In this document: positions 1 through 7,434 of the stretch, piece after piece
How the letters are laid out: the number at the start of each line of letters is the position of its first letter
Position numbering within the stretch: the stretch's first letter is position 1
Assembly (NCBI GenBank): GCA_002699365.1
Contig: PAAN01000008.1
Coordinates: 11,247 to 50,851 of the forward strand
DNA from: Coraliomargarita sp.
Lineage (GTDB): Bacteria > Verrucomicrobiota > Verrucomicrobiia > Opitutales > Coraliomargaritaceae
DNA length: 39,605 nucleotides
Reading direction: 5' to 3'
The notes under the pieces: generated by a model
The model's database searches: none
What the model was told of the DNA's origin: nothing
Seen by the model: the letters and a program-made list of their open reading frames with translations, nothing else
Program-made: the position numbers and the translations under genes

Positions 1-2349
1 ATTATGGTATAGAAAATTAGCTGTATCGCTATCTGTAAATCTTGTTCCACTCCCTTCAGTTATTGTAAATTCATTTTGCCCGAGCACTGTAGTAAATGTT
101 TCAGCTCCCCAGGAACCTGTTACATCCCTTGCACCAGTTATTTCTGCTGCAAACAATTCAGGGTGCATTCGTTTGGAATAATTTGCTTGTTCGTAGCCTA
201 AAAAATTATCCCAAGAAACCCCTGGAGGATTATCTCTGTTAACAGGATCTGTATTATCTAATCCTATATTTGTATTTGCAGGCCTTGAACCATTCAGATC
301 GATACCGCCATCCACTTTCAGCATTACATTCTCTGCAGATCCATCGACTCTTACCACAATATCTAGATCGGAGCCATCGGTCACTCTTGGTAATATAGCA
401 GTATATAAAAAGTCATCATCTTCAGCGTTTGATATAATTGGCTGATTTTCTGGCTGGAGCATATCACCATGGTAATCGGCATCTCCATTAGGTCCGTCTT
501 TTCTAGTAACTTCAACTGTACCAACCTCAATTCCATCTTGATAAATTGTAATGGGTCTACCTCCTGAGTTAGACCAGAGTGTTGAGGGGTCTGGGTTTTT
601 ATAACTAAAAACAAAATATCCTCCTGCTGGGATTATAGTGGAGCCATCTTCGATTTCTGATGCCCATTTGTAGAATCCACCACCATAAGTGGAGTAATTA
701 TACAGATAAGCGTTCGAACCACCTGATTGTGACGGAAAGCTTGAGTTAAAGTTGCGTCCATGTCCGTTAGAATAGTCATCATTAAGCATGAAAAGCATAG
801 TAACGCCATCTTCATCGCTCATATCATTGTTTTCTCGTTTATCAATTCTCTCAAAAATCACGACATCGTTGTCAGACCATTTGCCTTGCTGGTAGCCTCT
901 GGCGAATTGATTATGAATATATAATAAATTTGGTATTTTAGGGTCGTCCCATTGGCCTAGGAATGAGGTGTTTGCATGCCTTGGAAATGCTCCTCCAGAC
1001 TCGCCAAGAGTCTCGGCTTGATAGTTTCCATCCGTATAAAGTAGGCCAATTCCAGCCCTTGTGAAATACATTGCGTGCTGCAGTTCCCGACGGCTAGCGT
1101 AATCATTATCATGACTTTGCGCATGCATAACTGTGAGCGCCGGATCGAAACCGCCTGAGCCAGGACTATCAAAGCCAAAAAGTCCGTTCCAAGGACTACC
1201 AAGCCTATCATTTAACTGCTGACGAAGTGGATTATCGACTAATCGCATTCCTGCGTCAAAGTAAGGTCCGTAGCCAGGCGGTTCTCCAAGATGTTCGCCG
1301 AAGACCATTGCATCATCTCTTGGTTTTTCCGTGTCAAATACAGTATCTCTGTGGTTACTATCACTATATCCGCGAGTTATATTAAATTGTTCCTGTATCT
1401 GCCCTAAGTAACCATAATTACTGCTATCTTTGTCGGCGCCATAGGTCGCCCCAAAAAAATCAGGAGCCACATGCTTCACTGCGTCTAGTCTAAGTCCGTC
1501 TGCTTTAGTACGATCGATTAGCCAGCGTGCTGCGCGATTAAGATACGCTTCCACATACTCTTCATAAAAATCACTGTTATTTCGAAGGTATTCCTGTGCA
1601 CGGGCTTTAATATCTGCATCTGACGGACTCGAGTTACCTTCCTCTTCTAGCAGTGCTTCGGCCAATGTTAAAAGACCTCCAAATCCAATGTAATTTCCCT
1701 CCTTGTCGTATGCGTACTGCTCGGGTCGATCTAGATCACGGATGAATTTGATTTTAGGGAAGGTGGAACCTTCCGTGTAGCCAAAGTTGTAATTAGTAGC
1801 TCCTGGCTCTTGAGCGATATCAATGAGGTCAGCTAAACCTAGGTTTTGCACCTGCCAGGCACTATTCCAATCTCTTGTGTTATCCCATTTTCGGTAAAAT
1901 CCTTCTTGTGTGCGTTGTAGGTGGAAATCCTCTGGAACCATTCCAGGATAAATTTCTATCGATGTAGATTCGTTATAGCCAGGGATGTCAAAAGCCCGGT
2001 GATTCATTATATTATCAAAATAAACCCGTATACCAAAGCGGTGCGCGATCTTAACAAGCTCAAGTAGCTCGGACTCATTGCCGTAACGAGTACGAACTGT
2101 ATTTCTTTGATCGTTACTTCCTAGATCAAATGGATCCCACATATCATATCCAACCGATAAGCCTCCTGAACCTTTAGTTGGAGGCGGTAACCAGAGCGAT
2201 GAATAACCTGCCTCGGCTAATTCTGGAACCTTACGAGTAATTTCGCTCCAACTAGTATTAAAATATTGCAGCATTGCCTCGGCGGATGAGTCCTGACACA
2301 CGCACAACCATAACAGCAGCATATGGAACCATTTCTTAATTAATCGCAT
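1..2349 (-). CDS. Secreted GH13 alpha-amylase, 3' part cut by window edge
   Basis: Reading the minus strand from ATG at 2349 gives 783 codons without a stop up to base 1, so the C-terminus lies outside the window. Residues 1-25 look like a signal peptide (basic start, Leu/Trp-rich core, cleavage near SSAEA). The four GH13 regions are present: region I DNIMNH (112-117), region II GLRLDAVKH with Arg287 and nucleophile Asp289, region III FGEH with acid/base Glu352, and region IV QSHDND with Asp414. From about residue 500 there are beta-rich, Gly/Ser/Asp-rich stretches that look like accessory or binding modules. The enzyme should hydrolyse alpha-1,4-glucans outside the cytoplasm. It is divergent from the LacI-type gene at 2597, and a candidate operator lies about 100 bp upstream. 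The subfamily cannot be fixed by eye. Confidence 0.9.
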   Translation of the reverse strand, partial: MRLIKKWFHMLLLWLCVCQDSSAEAMLQYFNTSWSEITRKVPELAEAGYSSLWLPPPTKGSGGLSVGYDMWDPFDLGSNDQRNTVRTRYGNESELLELVKIAHRFGIRVYFDNIMNHRAFDIPGYNESTSIEIYPGMVPEDFHLQRTQEGFYRKWDNTRDWNSAWQVQNLGLADLIDIAQEPGATNYNFGYTEGSTFPKIKFIRDLDRPEQYAYDKEGNYIGFGGLLTLAEALLEEEGNSSPSDADIKARAQEYLRNNSDFYEEYVEAYLNRAARWLIDRTKADGLRLDAVKHVAPDFFGATYGADKDSSNYGYLGQIQEQFNITRGYSDSNHRDTVFDTEKPRDDAMVFGEHLGEPPGYGPYFDAGMRLVDNPLRQQLNDRLGSPWNGLFGFDSPGSGGFDPALTVMHAQSHDNDYASRRELQHAMYFTRAGIGLLYTDGNYQAETLGESGGAFPRHANTSFLGQWDDPKIPNLLYIHNQFARGYQQGKWSDNDVVIFERIDKRENNDMSDEDGVTMLFMLNDDYSNGHGRNFNSSFPSQSGGSNAYLYNYSTYGGGFYKWASEIEDGSTIIPAGGYFVFSYKNPDPSTLWSNSGGRPITIYQDGIEVGTVEVTRKDGPNGDADYHGDMLQPENQPIISNAEDDDFLYTAILPRVTDGSDLDIVVRVDGSAENVMLKVDGGIDLNGSRPANTNIGLDNTDPVNRDNPPGVSWDNFLGYEQANYSKRMHPELFAAEITGARDVTGSWGAETFTTVLGQNEFTITEGSGTRFTDSDTANFLYHN

Positions 2350-2448
2350 TAAATTTAAATTAGTTGGCTTGCTTGCGAATACATCAAAGTCTAACGGGAC
2401 TAAATCAAACAAATAGACTATCTAGGTTTCTATTAAAACCTTCTGCTT

Positions 2449-2461
2449 TTCAACAGTCGAA
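2449..2461. promoter_or_regulatory. Candidate operator, starch-locus palindrome copy 1
   Basis: TTCAACAGTCGAA matches the 13-bp consensus TTCAACWGTTGAA at 12 of 13 positions. It lies in the divergent region between the amylase (start 2349) and the LacI-type regulator (start 2597). Related copies occur at 4441, 5285 and 7347. Binding by the LacI protein is inference. Confidence 0.6.
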
Positions 2462-2465
2462 TAGA

Positions 2466-2491
2466 TGTAAGTATATTAGAATCTATACTTT
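2466..2491. promoter_or_regulatory. Inverted repeat in the amylase/lacI intergenic region
   Basis: AAGTATA (2469-2475) and TATACTT (2484-2490) are perfect inverted arms separated by 8 bp, and imperfect pairing extends outward. A second, wider inverted repeat, TTATTAGA (2501-2508) with TCTAATAA (2530-2537), and an 8-bp palindrome TGTCGACA (2544-2551) with a central CG lie nearby. LacI-family operators often have a central CG. Any of these could be regulatory, but the region is AT-rich and chance repeats are possible. Confidence 0.3.
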
Positions 2492-2596
2492 ACAAAATTT
2501 TTATTAGATTAATGTATTTAGTTAAATTGTCTAATAAGCTTACTGTCGACAAAAGGTTCAGTCCAAGTCTATTTTATATTTTTATTTTAGCATAAA

Positions 2597-3643
2597 ATGT
2601 CTACTTCTAGATCGGTTCGTCCAAATATGCAGCAAATCGCTGACGCTGCAGGCGTAAGTAAGTCTTCGGTATCCTTAGCTTTACGCAATGATCTAAGACT
2701 AGCTGAAAGTACTAGAGCGCATATTCAAAAAGTAGCGAATGATATGGGCTACTGCAGAAATCCGATTGTTGACAATTTAATGTCTCAATTGAGATCGGGT
2801 AGTCGGGCAGGTTTTTTAGCTAACATTGCCCTATTAAATTGTGCTCCATTTGAGGATTTAAATTCCAATCATACTTTTCAGCGTTTAAGAAAAGGGGTCT
2901 ATGATCATAGTGAGAAGCTTGGTTATGGAGTAGAGGAATTTTGGTTACAAAGGCCAGATGTGAGGCCACAGCGCATTAAGCAAATTCTTGAGGCGAGGGG
3001 TATAAAAGGATTAATTTTAGTTGGAATTCTTAACGCGGAAGATGTTGACGACGTAAATTTAGATGACCTATTGAGTTCTTTTGCTACGTCTGTGATTGGT
3101 ACAACCCTTTTAGACAAATCGATCAGTTGCGCTACTAATGACCAGTATTTAACTGCTCGCCGAGCGACTCTTAAGGTTATTGAAATGGGGTATAAGCGAC
3201 CTTTATTGCTGCTACCTAAACAAGTAGATACTTTGCTAGAGGAGAAGTTTAGCTCTGGATATTATAGTGTGTTGCGAAATATCTCTGCTGAAAACCAATT
3301 GGAAGCTATCGATCTAGTTTTCTCAAATATCGACAGTATCACTGATCGGATACGAGAGACTAAGCCAGATGTCATTATTACAAATGACGACGAATTGTAT
3401 GATTTACTTAAAAATGCATCATTTAATATCCCTCAAGAACTTGGTTTAGTCCATCTTGATTGGCACCCAGGAATTGAAGAATGGGCAGGGATGCGACAAA
3501 ATCATAGAGTTGTCGGGCAAGCAGGCGTGGACATAGTTGTTGGTCAGCTAAACCGCAATGAATTTGGTTCTCAAAAATATCCTCGAGTTGTTGAGGTCGA
3601 GAGCACTTGGGTCGACGGGCCAAGCTTAAGCAGATCTGGATAA
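2597..3643 (+). CDS. LacI/GalR-family transcriptional regulator
   Basis: 348 residues, the usual length for the family. The N-terminus carries the LacI helix-turn-helix (MQQIADAAGVSKSSVSLALR, about residues 11-30) and a second DNA-binding helix region, followed by the hinge. Residues of about 70-340 form a periplasmic-binding-protein-like effector domain, with a typical strand such as GIKGLILVGI near 136. It is transcribed away from the alpha-amylase at 1-2349, so it most likely controls the starch genes in response to a malto-oligosaccharide; this is inferred from context. The ATG is preceded by AT-rich sequence without a clear ribosome-binding site. Four related palindromes in nearby promoters are the natural candidate targets. 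Confidence 0.9.
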   Translation: MSTSRSVRPNMQQIADAAGVSKSSVSLALRNDLRLAESTRAHIQKVANDMGYCRNPIVDNLMSQLRSGSRAGFLANIALLNCAPFEDLNSNHTFQRLRKGVYDHSEKLGYGVEEFWLQRPDVRPQRIKQILEARGIKGLILVGILNAEDVDDVNLDDLLSSFATSVIGTTLLDKSISCATNDQYLTARRATLKVIEMGYKRPLLLLPKQVDTLLEEKFSSGYYSVLRNISAENQLEAIDLVFSNIDSITDRIRETKPDVIITNDDELYDLLKNASFNIPQELGLVHLDWHPGIEEWAGMRQNHRVVGQAGVDIVVGQLNRNEFGSQKYPRVVEVESTWVDGPSLSRSG

Positions 3644-3673
3644 GTTAATTATCCCAGAGCAGTGTGAGTAGCG

Positions 3674-3691
3674 GGGTAAACGGTGTTACCC
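3674..3691. terminator. Weak hairpin downstream of the lacI-type gene
   Basis: GGGTAA (3674-3679) and TTACCC (3686-3691) form a 6-bp stem with a 6-nt loop, 31 bp after the regulator's stop codon. There is no U-run, so intrinsic termination is doubtful. Confidence 0.25.
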
Positions 3692-3777
3692 AAACGTTCG
3701 TAAGTGTGAACTACTCTTAAGACGCACGACCAGTTGGTAATGAATTACAAACTAATTAGCAAAGTGGTTGCTCTTGC

Positions 3778-4392
3778 TTATCGGCGTCTTACGGCGACGT
3801 ACAAAATGGATAAAAATCCAAAAAAGAGACTCATTGCTGCAGGTTCTGGTACAACCGTAAATGTAGACAAGTAGTTACTACTATCATTACTGTCATAGGC
3901 AGTACCATCCCAAGTAGTCGTAGCAGAAGCATAGGTAACAATACGATAATTTCCAGCAGCTATTGAATGCTCATTTATTAAATTAACTGCAGATTCTGAA
4001 GAGTTGCTGCCACTAGCATCAGTTCCCCATCGTTCATTATTACCTTCAAAAGTTTGATTAGAATAGGAGATAAGACCATTATACAGTGAAGTAGAATTGG
4101 AAGTGTCTGTACCAGCGTAAATGTTATACGATAATCCAGCATTAGCTACATCATCTCCGCCATTGTCACCAGGCCAAGCCATTATTTGACCACCTAACCA
4201 AAGATGATTTGTAAAACTACCTAGATTAGCGTTTTGCAGGTCTTGTGCTTGAAAATCTCCACTCATGTCATACCAAGTTGGGCTAGTTACTGTTGATGCA
4301 CCTGATACATAAGCGTAGCCATCCCATACGGTTTGCCCAAAGACGACACTACTAGATATTAAAACAAATAGAGGTAGAGATAAAAATTTCAT
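3778..4392 (-). CDS. PEP-CTERM sorted exported protein, function unknown
   Basis: 204 residues. A signal peptide covers residues 1-19 (hydrophobic core, cleavage near VFG-Q). The C-terminus has the full PEP-CTERM signal: a VPEP motif near residue 181, a hydrophobic helix, then the basic RRR end. Proteins of this type are processed by an exosortase and delivered to the cell surface or exopolysaccharide. The exosortase gene is not in the window. The mature region is rich in Asn, Ser, Thr, Gly and Tyr and matches no family I recognise. It is divergent from the pseudopilin gene on the other strand, with the palindrome at 4441-4453 between them. Confidence 0.85.
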   Translation of the reverse strand: MKFLSLPLFVLISSSVVFGQTVWDGYAYVSGASTVTSPTWYDMSGDFQAQDLQNANLGSFTNHLWLGGQIMAWPGDNGGDDVANAGLSYNIYAGTDTSNSTSLYNGLISYSNQTFEGNNERWGTDASGSNSSESAVNLINEHSIAAGNYRIVTYASATTTWDGTAYDSNDSSNYLSTFTVVPEPAAMSLFFGFLSILYVAVRRR

Positions 4393-4440
4393 TATCTTAC
4401 TACAAAACCATTTTTTTATTTTTGGTGAACCTTTTTTAAA

Positions 4441-4453
4441 TTAGACAGTTGAA
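4441..4453. promoter_or_regulatory. Candidate operator, starch-locus palindrome copy 2
   Basis: TTAGACAGTTGAA matches TTCAACWGTTGAA at 11 of 13 positions. It is 49 bp upstream of the PEP-CTERM gene (minus strand) and upstream of the pseudopilin gene (plus strand), in a 67-bp divergent gap measured to 4460. Confidence 0.5.
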
Positions 4454-4561
4454 TAAGGCATGTCAATTTGTAGCAAGTGCGTAAATAATGGGTCCGAGTA
4501 TCACTATATTTACTTTATTTATAAGCGGTTTCCTGTATTTTTCATAATTATCATTACTAAC

Positions 4562-5272
4562 ATGTTTTTTAATATGCCTTTTTTAAGTTCTACTAGTCCT
4601 AATACTATTACCTATAGACGATTTGCTTCAGCCGGGTTCACACTTATAGAATTACTGGTAGTAATTTCGGTTTTGCTCATCTTGTCTGGTATTACTTTTG
4701 GTATTTCTAGGGGCGTTCAAAATGCGCAAGCCCGCGCTCAAGTTAAAGCTGAACTCGCTGTTATAGCGCAAGGACTAGAATCATTTAAAGCGTGCTATGG
4801 CGATTATCCTTGGCACGACTCTGATGATACTGACTATCCAACACCATCCAGTGGCGATAGTACAAATACCATGCTTTTATACGCGTTGACTGGTCGAATG
4901 GATATGCAGAAAGATATCAATGGATTAATAATCGTGGATAAAATTTCAGATAACTTAGATGATAATGTAGTTACAGGTAGAGAAAAGTTTATCGACGTCA
5001 GTAAATTTTCTTTTAGCGGAACCGATCGAGAACCCAACCAGTTACTGGATCCTTGGGGAAATCCTTACAGGTATTGGTACAAGTGGGAAAACACTGAAAA
5101 TAATCCTAATAATGATAAATGGGATATTTTTGGGTATCATCTATATTCAACTGGTCCTAAAGGAATTGCCACCAACGTTGAGATTAGTTCTCAGATAAAC
5201 CGTAATGGCGTAGTAAAAGATGATTTTAGGGATACAGTGAATGAGTCCGGTATAATTTTCGCAGGAGAGTGA
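4562..5272 (+). CDS. Pseudopilin-like protein, GspG/type II secretion style
   Basis: The prepilin peptidase motif is clear: basic leader, then AGFTLIELLVVISVLLI, with cleavage expected between Gly and Phe. The following helix continues into a region with charged residues and CYGDYPW, and the C-terminal half has DPWGNPYRYWYK, typical of GspG-like major pseudopilins. The open frame starts at 4460, but that adds a long leader with a second hydrophobic stretch. ATG 4562 (25-residue leader) or ATG 4574 is more plausible. It sits between two PEP-CTERM genes and behind the palindrome at 4441. It may assemble a short pseudopilus used in secretion, possibly of the large amylases; that link is inference. 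Confidence 0.85.
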   Translation: MFFNMPFLSSTSPNTITYRRFASAGFTLIELLVVISVLLILSGITFGISRGVQNAQARAQVKAELAVIAQGLESFKACYGDYPWHDSDDTDYPTPSSGDSTNTMLLYALTGRMDMQKDINGLIIVDKISDNLDDNVVTGREKFIDVSKFSFSGTDREPNQLLDPWGNPYRYWYKWENTENNPNNDKWDIFGYHLYSTGPKGIATNVEISSQINRNGVVKDDFRDTVNESGIIFAGE

Positions 5273-5284
5273 GCAGTAAGCTTA

Positions 5285-5297
5285 TTCAACTGTTGAA
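5285..5297. promoter_or_regulatory. Candidate operator, starch-locus palindrome copy 3 (perfect)
   Basis: TTCAACTGTTGAA is a perfect 6+1+6 inverted repeat ending 50 bp upstream of the PEP-CTERM gene at 5348. It defines the consensus for the copies at 2449, 4441 and 7347. Confidence 0.6.
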
Positions 5298-5347
5298 GTT
5301 GCCTATAGTTTTATTTATCAATACTTGGTATATTAATTATTAAAAAT

Positions 5348-6130
5348 ATGGATAGGTTTTTATTGATTTTACTGCTAAGCGTTATCGTTGCTACAAAGGG
5401 ATTTGCTCTCTTTTCTAGTGATTTTGCATCCGATTATGGATCTAGTTGGAATACAGGCGACAATAACGGAAGCGGTTTCAACGCGTGGGACTTAGACAAC
5501 AGTAATAATAACAGTAATACCGTCTATGCGGGTGCTTTTATTGGTGACTCATCCTCTGGTGCCGCAGACGTCAACACTGGCACAAACCAATCATTCGGTC
5601 TCTTTGCTAACCCCGTTGGAGCATATATATCTGCCGTTAGGGGATTTTCATCGAATTTGTCAGTTAATGATCAATTTAATGTTAAATTAGCCGTAAACTT
5701 CGACAACGGTAACAAGGGATTTAACTTACGCAATGGAGTTACAAATGTATTTGGATTTAACGTTAGTAATGGAGCAAGCATCAACTCGGATTTTACTAAT
5801 AATGCGATTGTAGCACAATATGATTATGGAGGAGACGCTTTAATAGATGCTGTTGTGCAAATAATCAGCACTGACAGTCTTAGCTACGAAATTTCACGTA
5901 CTTCAAATGTCGGCATTCAAGGAATACTCTACTCTGGCACCATTACCGATATCAATCTCGGTATCGATAATGTTGAGTTCTATGTGAGCGGAACGGATAA
6001 TGGATCAGCTCAGAACAATCTCTACTTTAATTCACTACAAGTCACTGAGGTACCTGAGCCTGCACACATTAGTTTTATTCTTTTATCTTCTTTAATTGTG
6101 CTGACTCTTCTCAGGCGTCGTTTGGCTTGA
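5348..6130 (+). CDS. PEP-CTERM protein with a domain shared with the 18000-18836 product
   Basis: 260 residues. Signal peptide residues 1-20, ending near GFA. The mature part is a beta-rich domain of about 215 residues. The end carries VPEP (about 235-238), a hydrophobic helix and LLRRRLA, a canonical PEP-CTERM sorting signal. The domain aligns by eye with the exported protein encoded behind the exbD genes: GSGFNAW with GRGFQEW, YAGAFIGDS with YAGFFIAES, FGLFANP with FGIFANG, and NNLYFNSLQV with NNAYFNALQL near the C-terminus. The biochemical function is unknown. A surface role in glucan handling is inferred from the shared promoter palindrome and neighbours. It is convergent with the gene on the minus strand at 6175. 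Confidence 0.85.
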   Translation: MDRFLLILLLSVIVATKGFALFSSDFASDYGSSWNTGDNNGSGFNAWDLDNSNNNSNTVYAGAFIGDSSSGAADVNTGTNQSFGLFANPVGAYISAVRGFSSNLSVNDQFNVKLAVNFDNGNKGFNLRNGVTNVFGFNVSNGASINSDFTNNAIVAQYDYGGDALIDAVVQIISTDSLSYEISRTSNVGIQGILYSGTITDINLGIDNVEFYVSGTDNGSAQNNLYFNSLQVTEVPEPAHISFILLSSLIVLTLLRRRLA

Positions 6131-6174
6131 TCTTGATTAGCCAAAAATCCAGCTATTAAATATTGATATGGCCT

Positions 6175-7317
6175 TTAGTAGTAGCCAAAAGCCTCTCCAT
6201 CGAGAAGCTTAGGGAAGTTATCATTACTAATTAAATCAAGATCCTGCCGGGAAAAATCTTTAAGCTTGAAGATTGGCAAAATTGGGCGGCCTTCAGCTGT
6301 TTGTTCGTACTGCATTCCTTTTTTTTCTATAAATAGATAACAGGCAAATTCTCCGCCAGGTATTTCTCCAATTATGATATTAAGGTCGACTGGTTGACCT
6401 GCTGGTAAATCAAACCAGTCTCCCACTGTCAGCTTTGGTAGGTATTCAGAAACTGGTGGCCCGTCAAAACGTTGATTTTTATTCGGCTTCCAGCCACTGG
6501 GGTTCGATTCAGTGAAGCCAGCAGAGAGAACTATGTCACTGTCTACACCAACTATTAAAATATCGTCAGCTGTGCCAACGAAACGGTATTTACCGCCCGC
6601 CATTGATCGAAACTGTCCTTCGTATGCAGCAATCCAGTTATTTGGCTGTACAAGGCTTTCAACGCCGTACGCTTTTGGTGCTTCGCTAGCTGGCATTATC
6701 GGAATATAAAAATGCGTAGCATATAGTTTCTGTTCAGCATTAAAACACTTTCTAAACTCTCTGAGCTTAAAATTACTTAAGTAGTCCTTACCTAGTTCTA
6801 ACCAACTAGCATTAACAGTATCTTCTCGATATTTGTCCTGTTTCAAATCAATAAATGTGCCTTCCATTGCTCCAGCTAATGGCGCGGTATTACCAAATAA
6901 GGTAGCAAATCCAATTTCACCACTACCAATTCCTGATCCTAGGCTACTAGCCTTTCCACGTGCTTTTATCGAATTTTGTGATGTTTTAGGCTTCTGTATA
7001 TTTATATTCGGTATATCTAGATCAGTCGGATTGTTGACACTAATGGGAATTTGCGTGGCAATTGTAGTGGTGCGTTGAGACCGCATCGTTTGTAGCTTAT
7101 AATGCCTTTGTTTTGGCTGGATTGATTGCGGATTAGCCGCGACTTCAAAGACAGCTTCATCTTTAATAAATAGAGTAAATACTTTCCAACTACCTAAAAA
7201 TAAGCCTGCTAGTAAGTGCATCAAAATACTTACTAGAAGTATCAGAATAAGTGGGCGTTTTAATAATCTTTTTTTTATTTTAGATTTTTTATTAGGGTAA
7301 GAATTCATCTTTATCAC
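6175..7317 (-). CDS. TonB-like membrane-anchored protein with PA14-like domain
   Basis: 380 residues. A basic N-terminus (about 1-21) and one transmembrane helix (about 22-42, containing ILMHLLAGLF) give a TonB-like topology with the rest in the periplasm. Residues 60-150 are a low-complexity linker rich in Gln, Pro, Lys, Ser and Gly. From about 150 to 370 there is a domain with the PA14 pattern GKYRFVGTADDILIVGVDS (242-260), where Asp251-Asp252 sit at the usual position of the fold. PA14 domains often bind carbohydrate. It lies divergent from the bicatalytic amylase and close to exbB/exbD, so it could be the partner of that energy module. No classical TonB C-terminal domain is visible, so a TonB function is conjecture. 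Confidence 0.6.
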   Translation of the reverse strand: MIKMNSYPNKKSKIKKRLLKRPLILILLVSILMHLLAGLFLGSWKVFTLFIKDEAVFEVAANPQSIQPKQRHYKLQTMRSQRTTTIATQIPISVNNPTDLDIPNINIQKPKTSQNSIKARGKASSLGSGIGSGEIGFATLFGNTAPLAGAMEGTFIDLKQDKYREDTVNASWLELGKDYLSNFKLREFRKCFNAEQKLYATHFYIPIMPASEAPKAYGVESLVQPNNWIAAYEGQFRSMAGGKYRFVGTADDILIVGVDSDIVLSAGFTESNPSGWKPNKNQRFDGPPVSEYLPKLTVGDWFDLPAGQPVDLNIIIGEIPGGEFACYLFIEKKGMQYEQTAEGRPILPIFKLKDFSRQDLDLISNDNFPKLLDGEAFGYY

Positions 7318-7346
7318 TTTAAAATAAATGTAGTATATTATTAATT

Positions 7347-7359
7347 TTCAACTGTGTAA
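7347..7359. promoter_or_regulatory. Candidate operator, starch-locus palindrome copy 4
   Basis: TTCAACTGTGTAA matches TTCAACWGTTGAA at 11 of 13 positions. It lies in the 117-bp divergent region, about 30 bp upstream of the TonB-like gene and 75 bp upstream of the bicatalytic amylase. A TATAAT hexamer at 7397-7402 could be the -10 box for the plus-strand operon, but no good -35 box is seen. Confidence 0.45.
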
Positions 7360-7434
7360 CACCGAAGCAGCACATACACAACGCTACTTACTTGTTTATA
7401 ATTTATACTAGTTTCTATTATTACAGTTCTGTTT

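Noticed and set aside
381..1211. Small minus-strand reading frames at 381-614, 633-815 and 957-1211
   Set aside because: They lie in another frame inside the long amylase reading frame, which is open from 2349 to the window edge and contains all GH13 motifs.
6121..6145. Stem TTTGGCT/AGCCAAA at the end of the PEP-CTERM gene as a terminator
   Set aside because: It includes the final codons, has an 11-nt loop and no U-run on the plus strand; the evidence is too weak to call.
2471..7340. Shared octamer GTATATTA upstream of several starch genes (2471, near 5328, 7333)
   Set aside because: It is pure AT-type sequence in AT-rich intergenic regions and not palindromic; chance is a good explanation.
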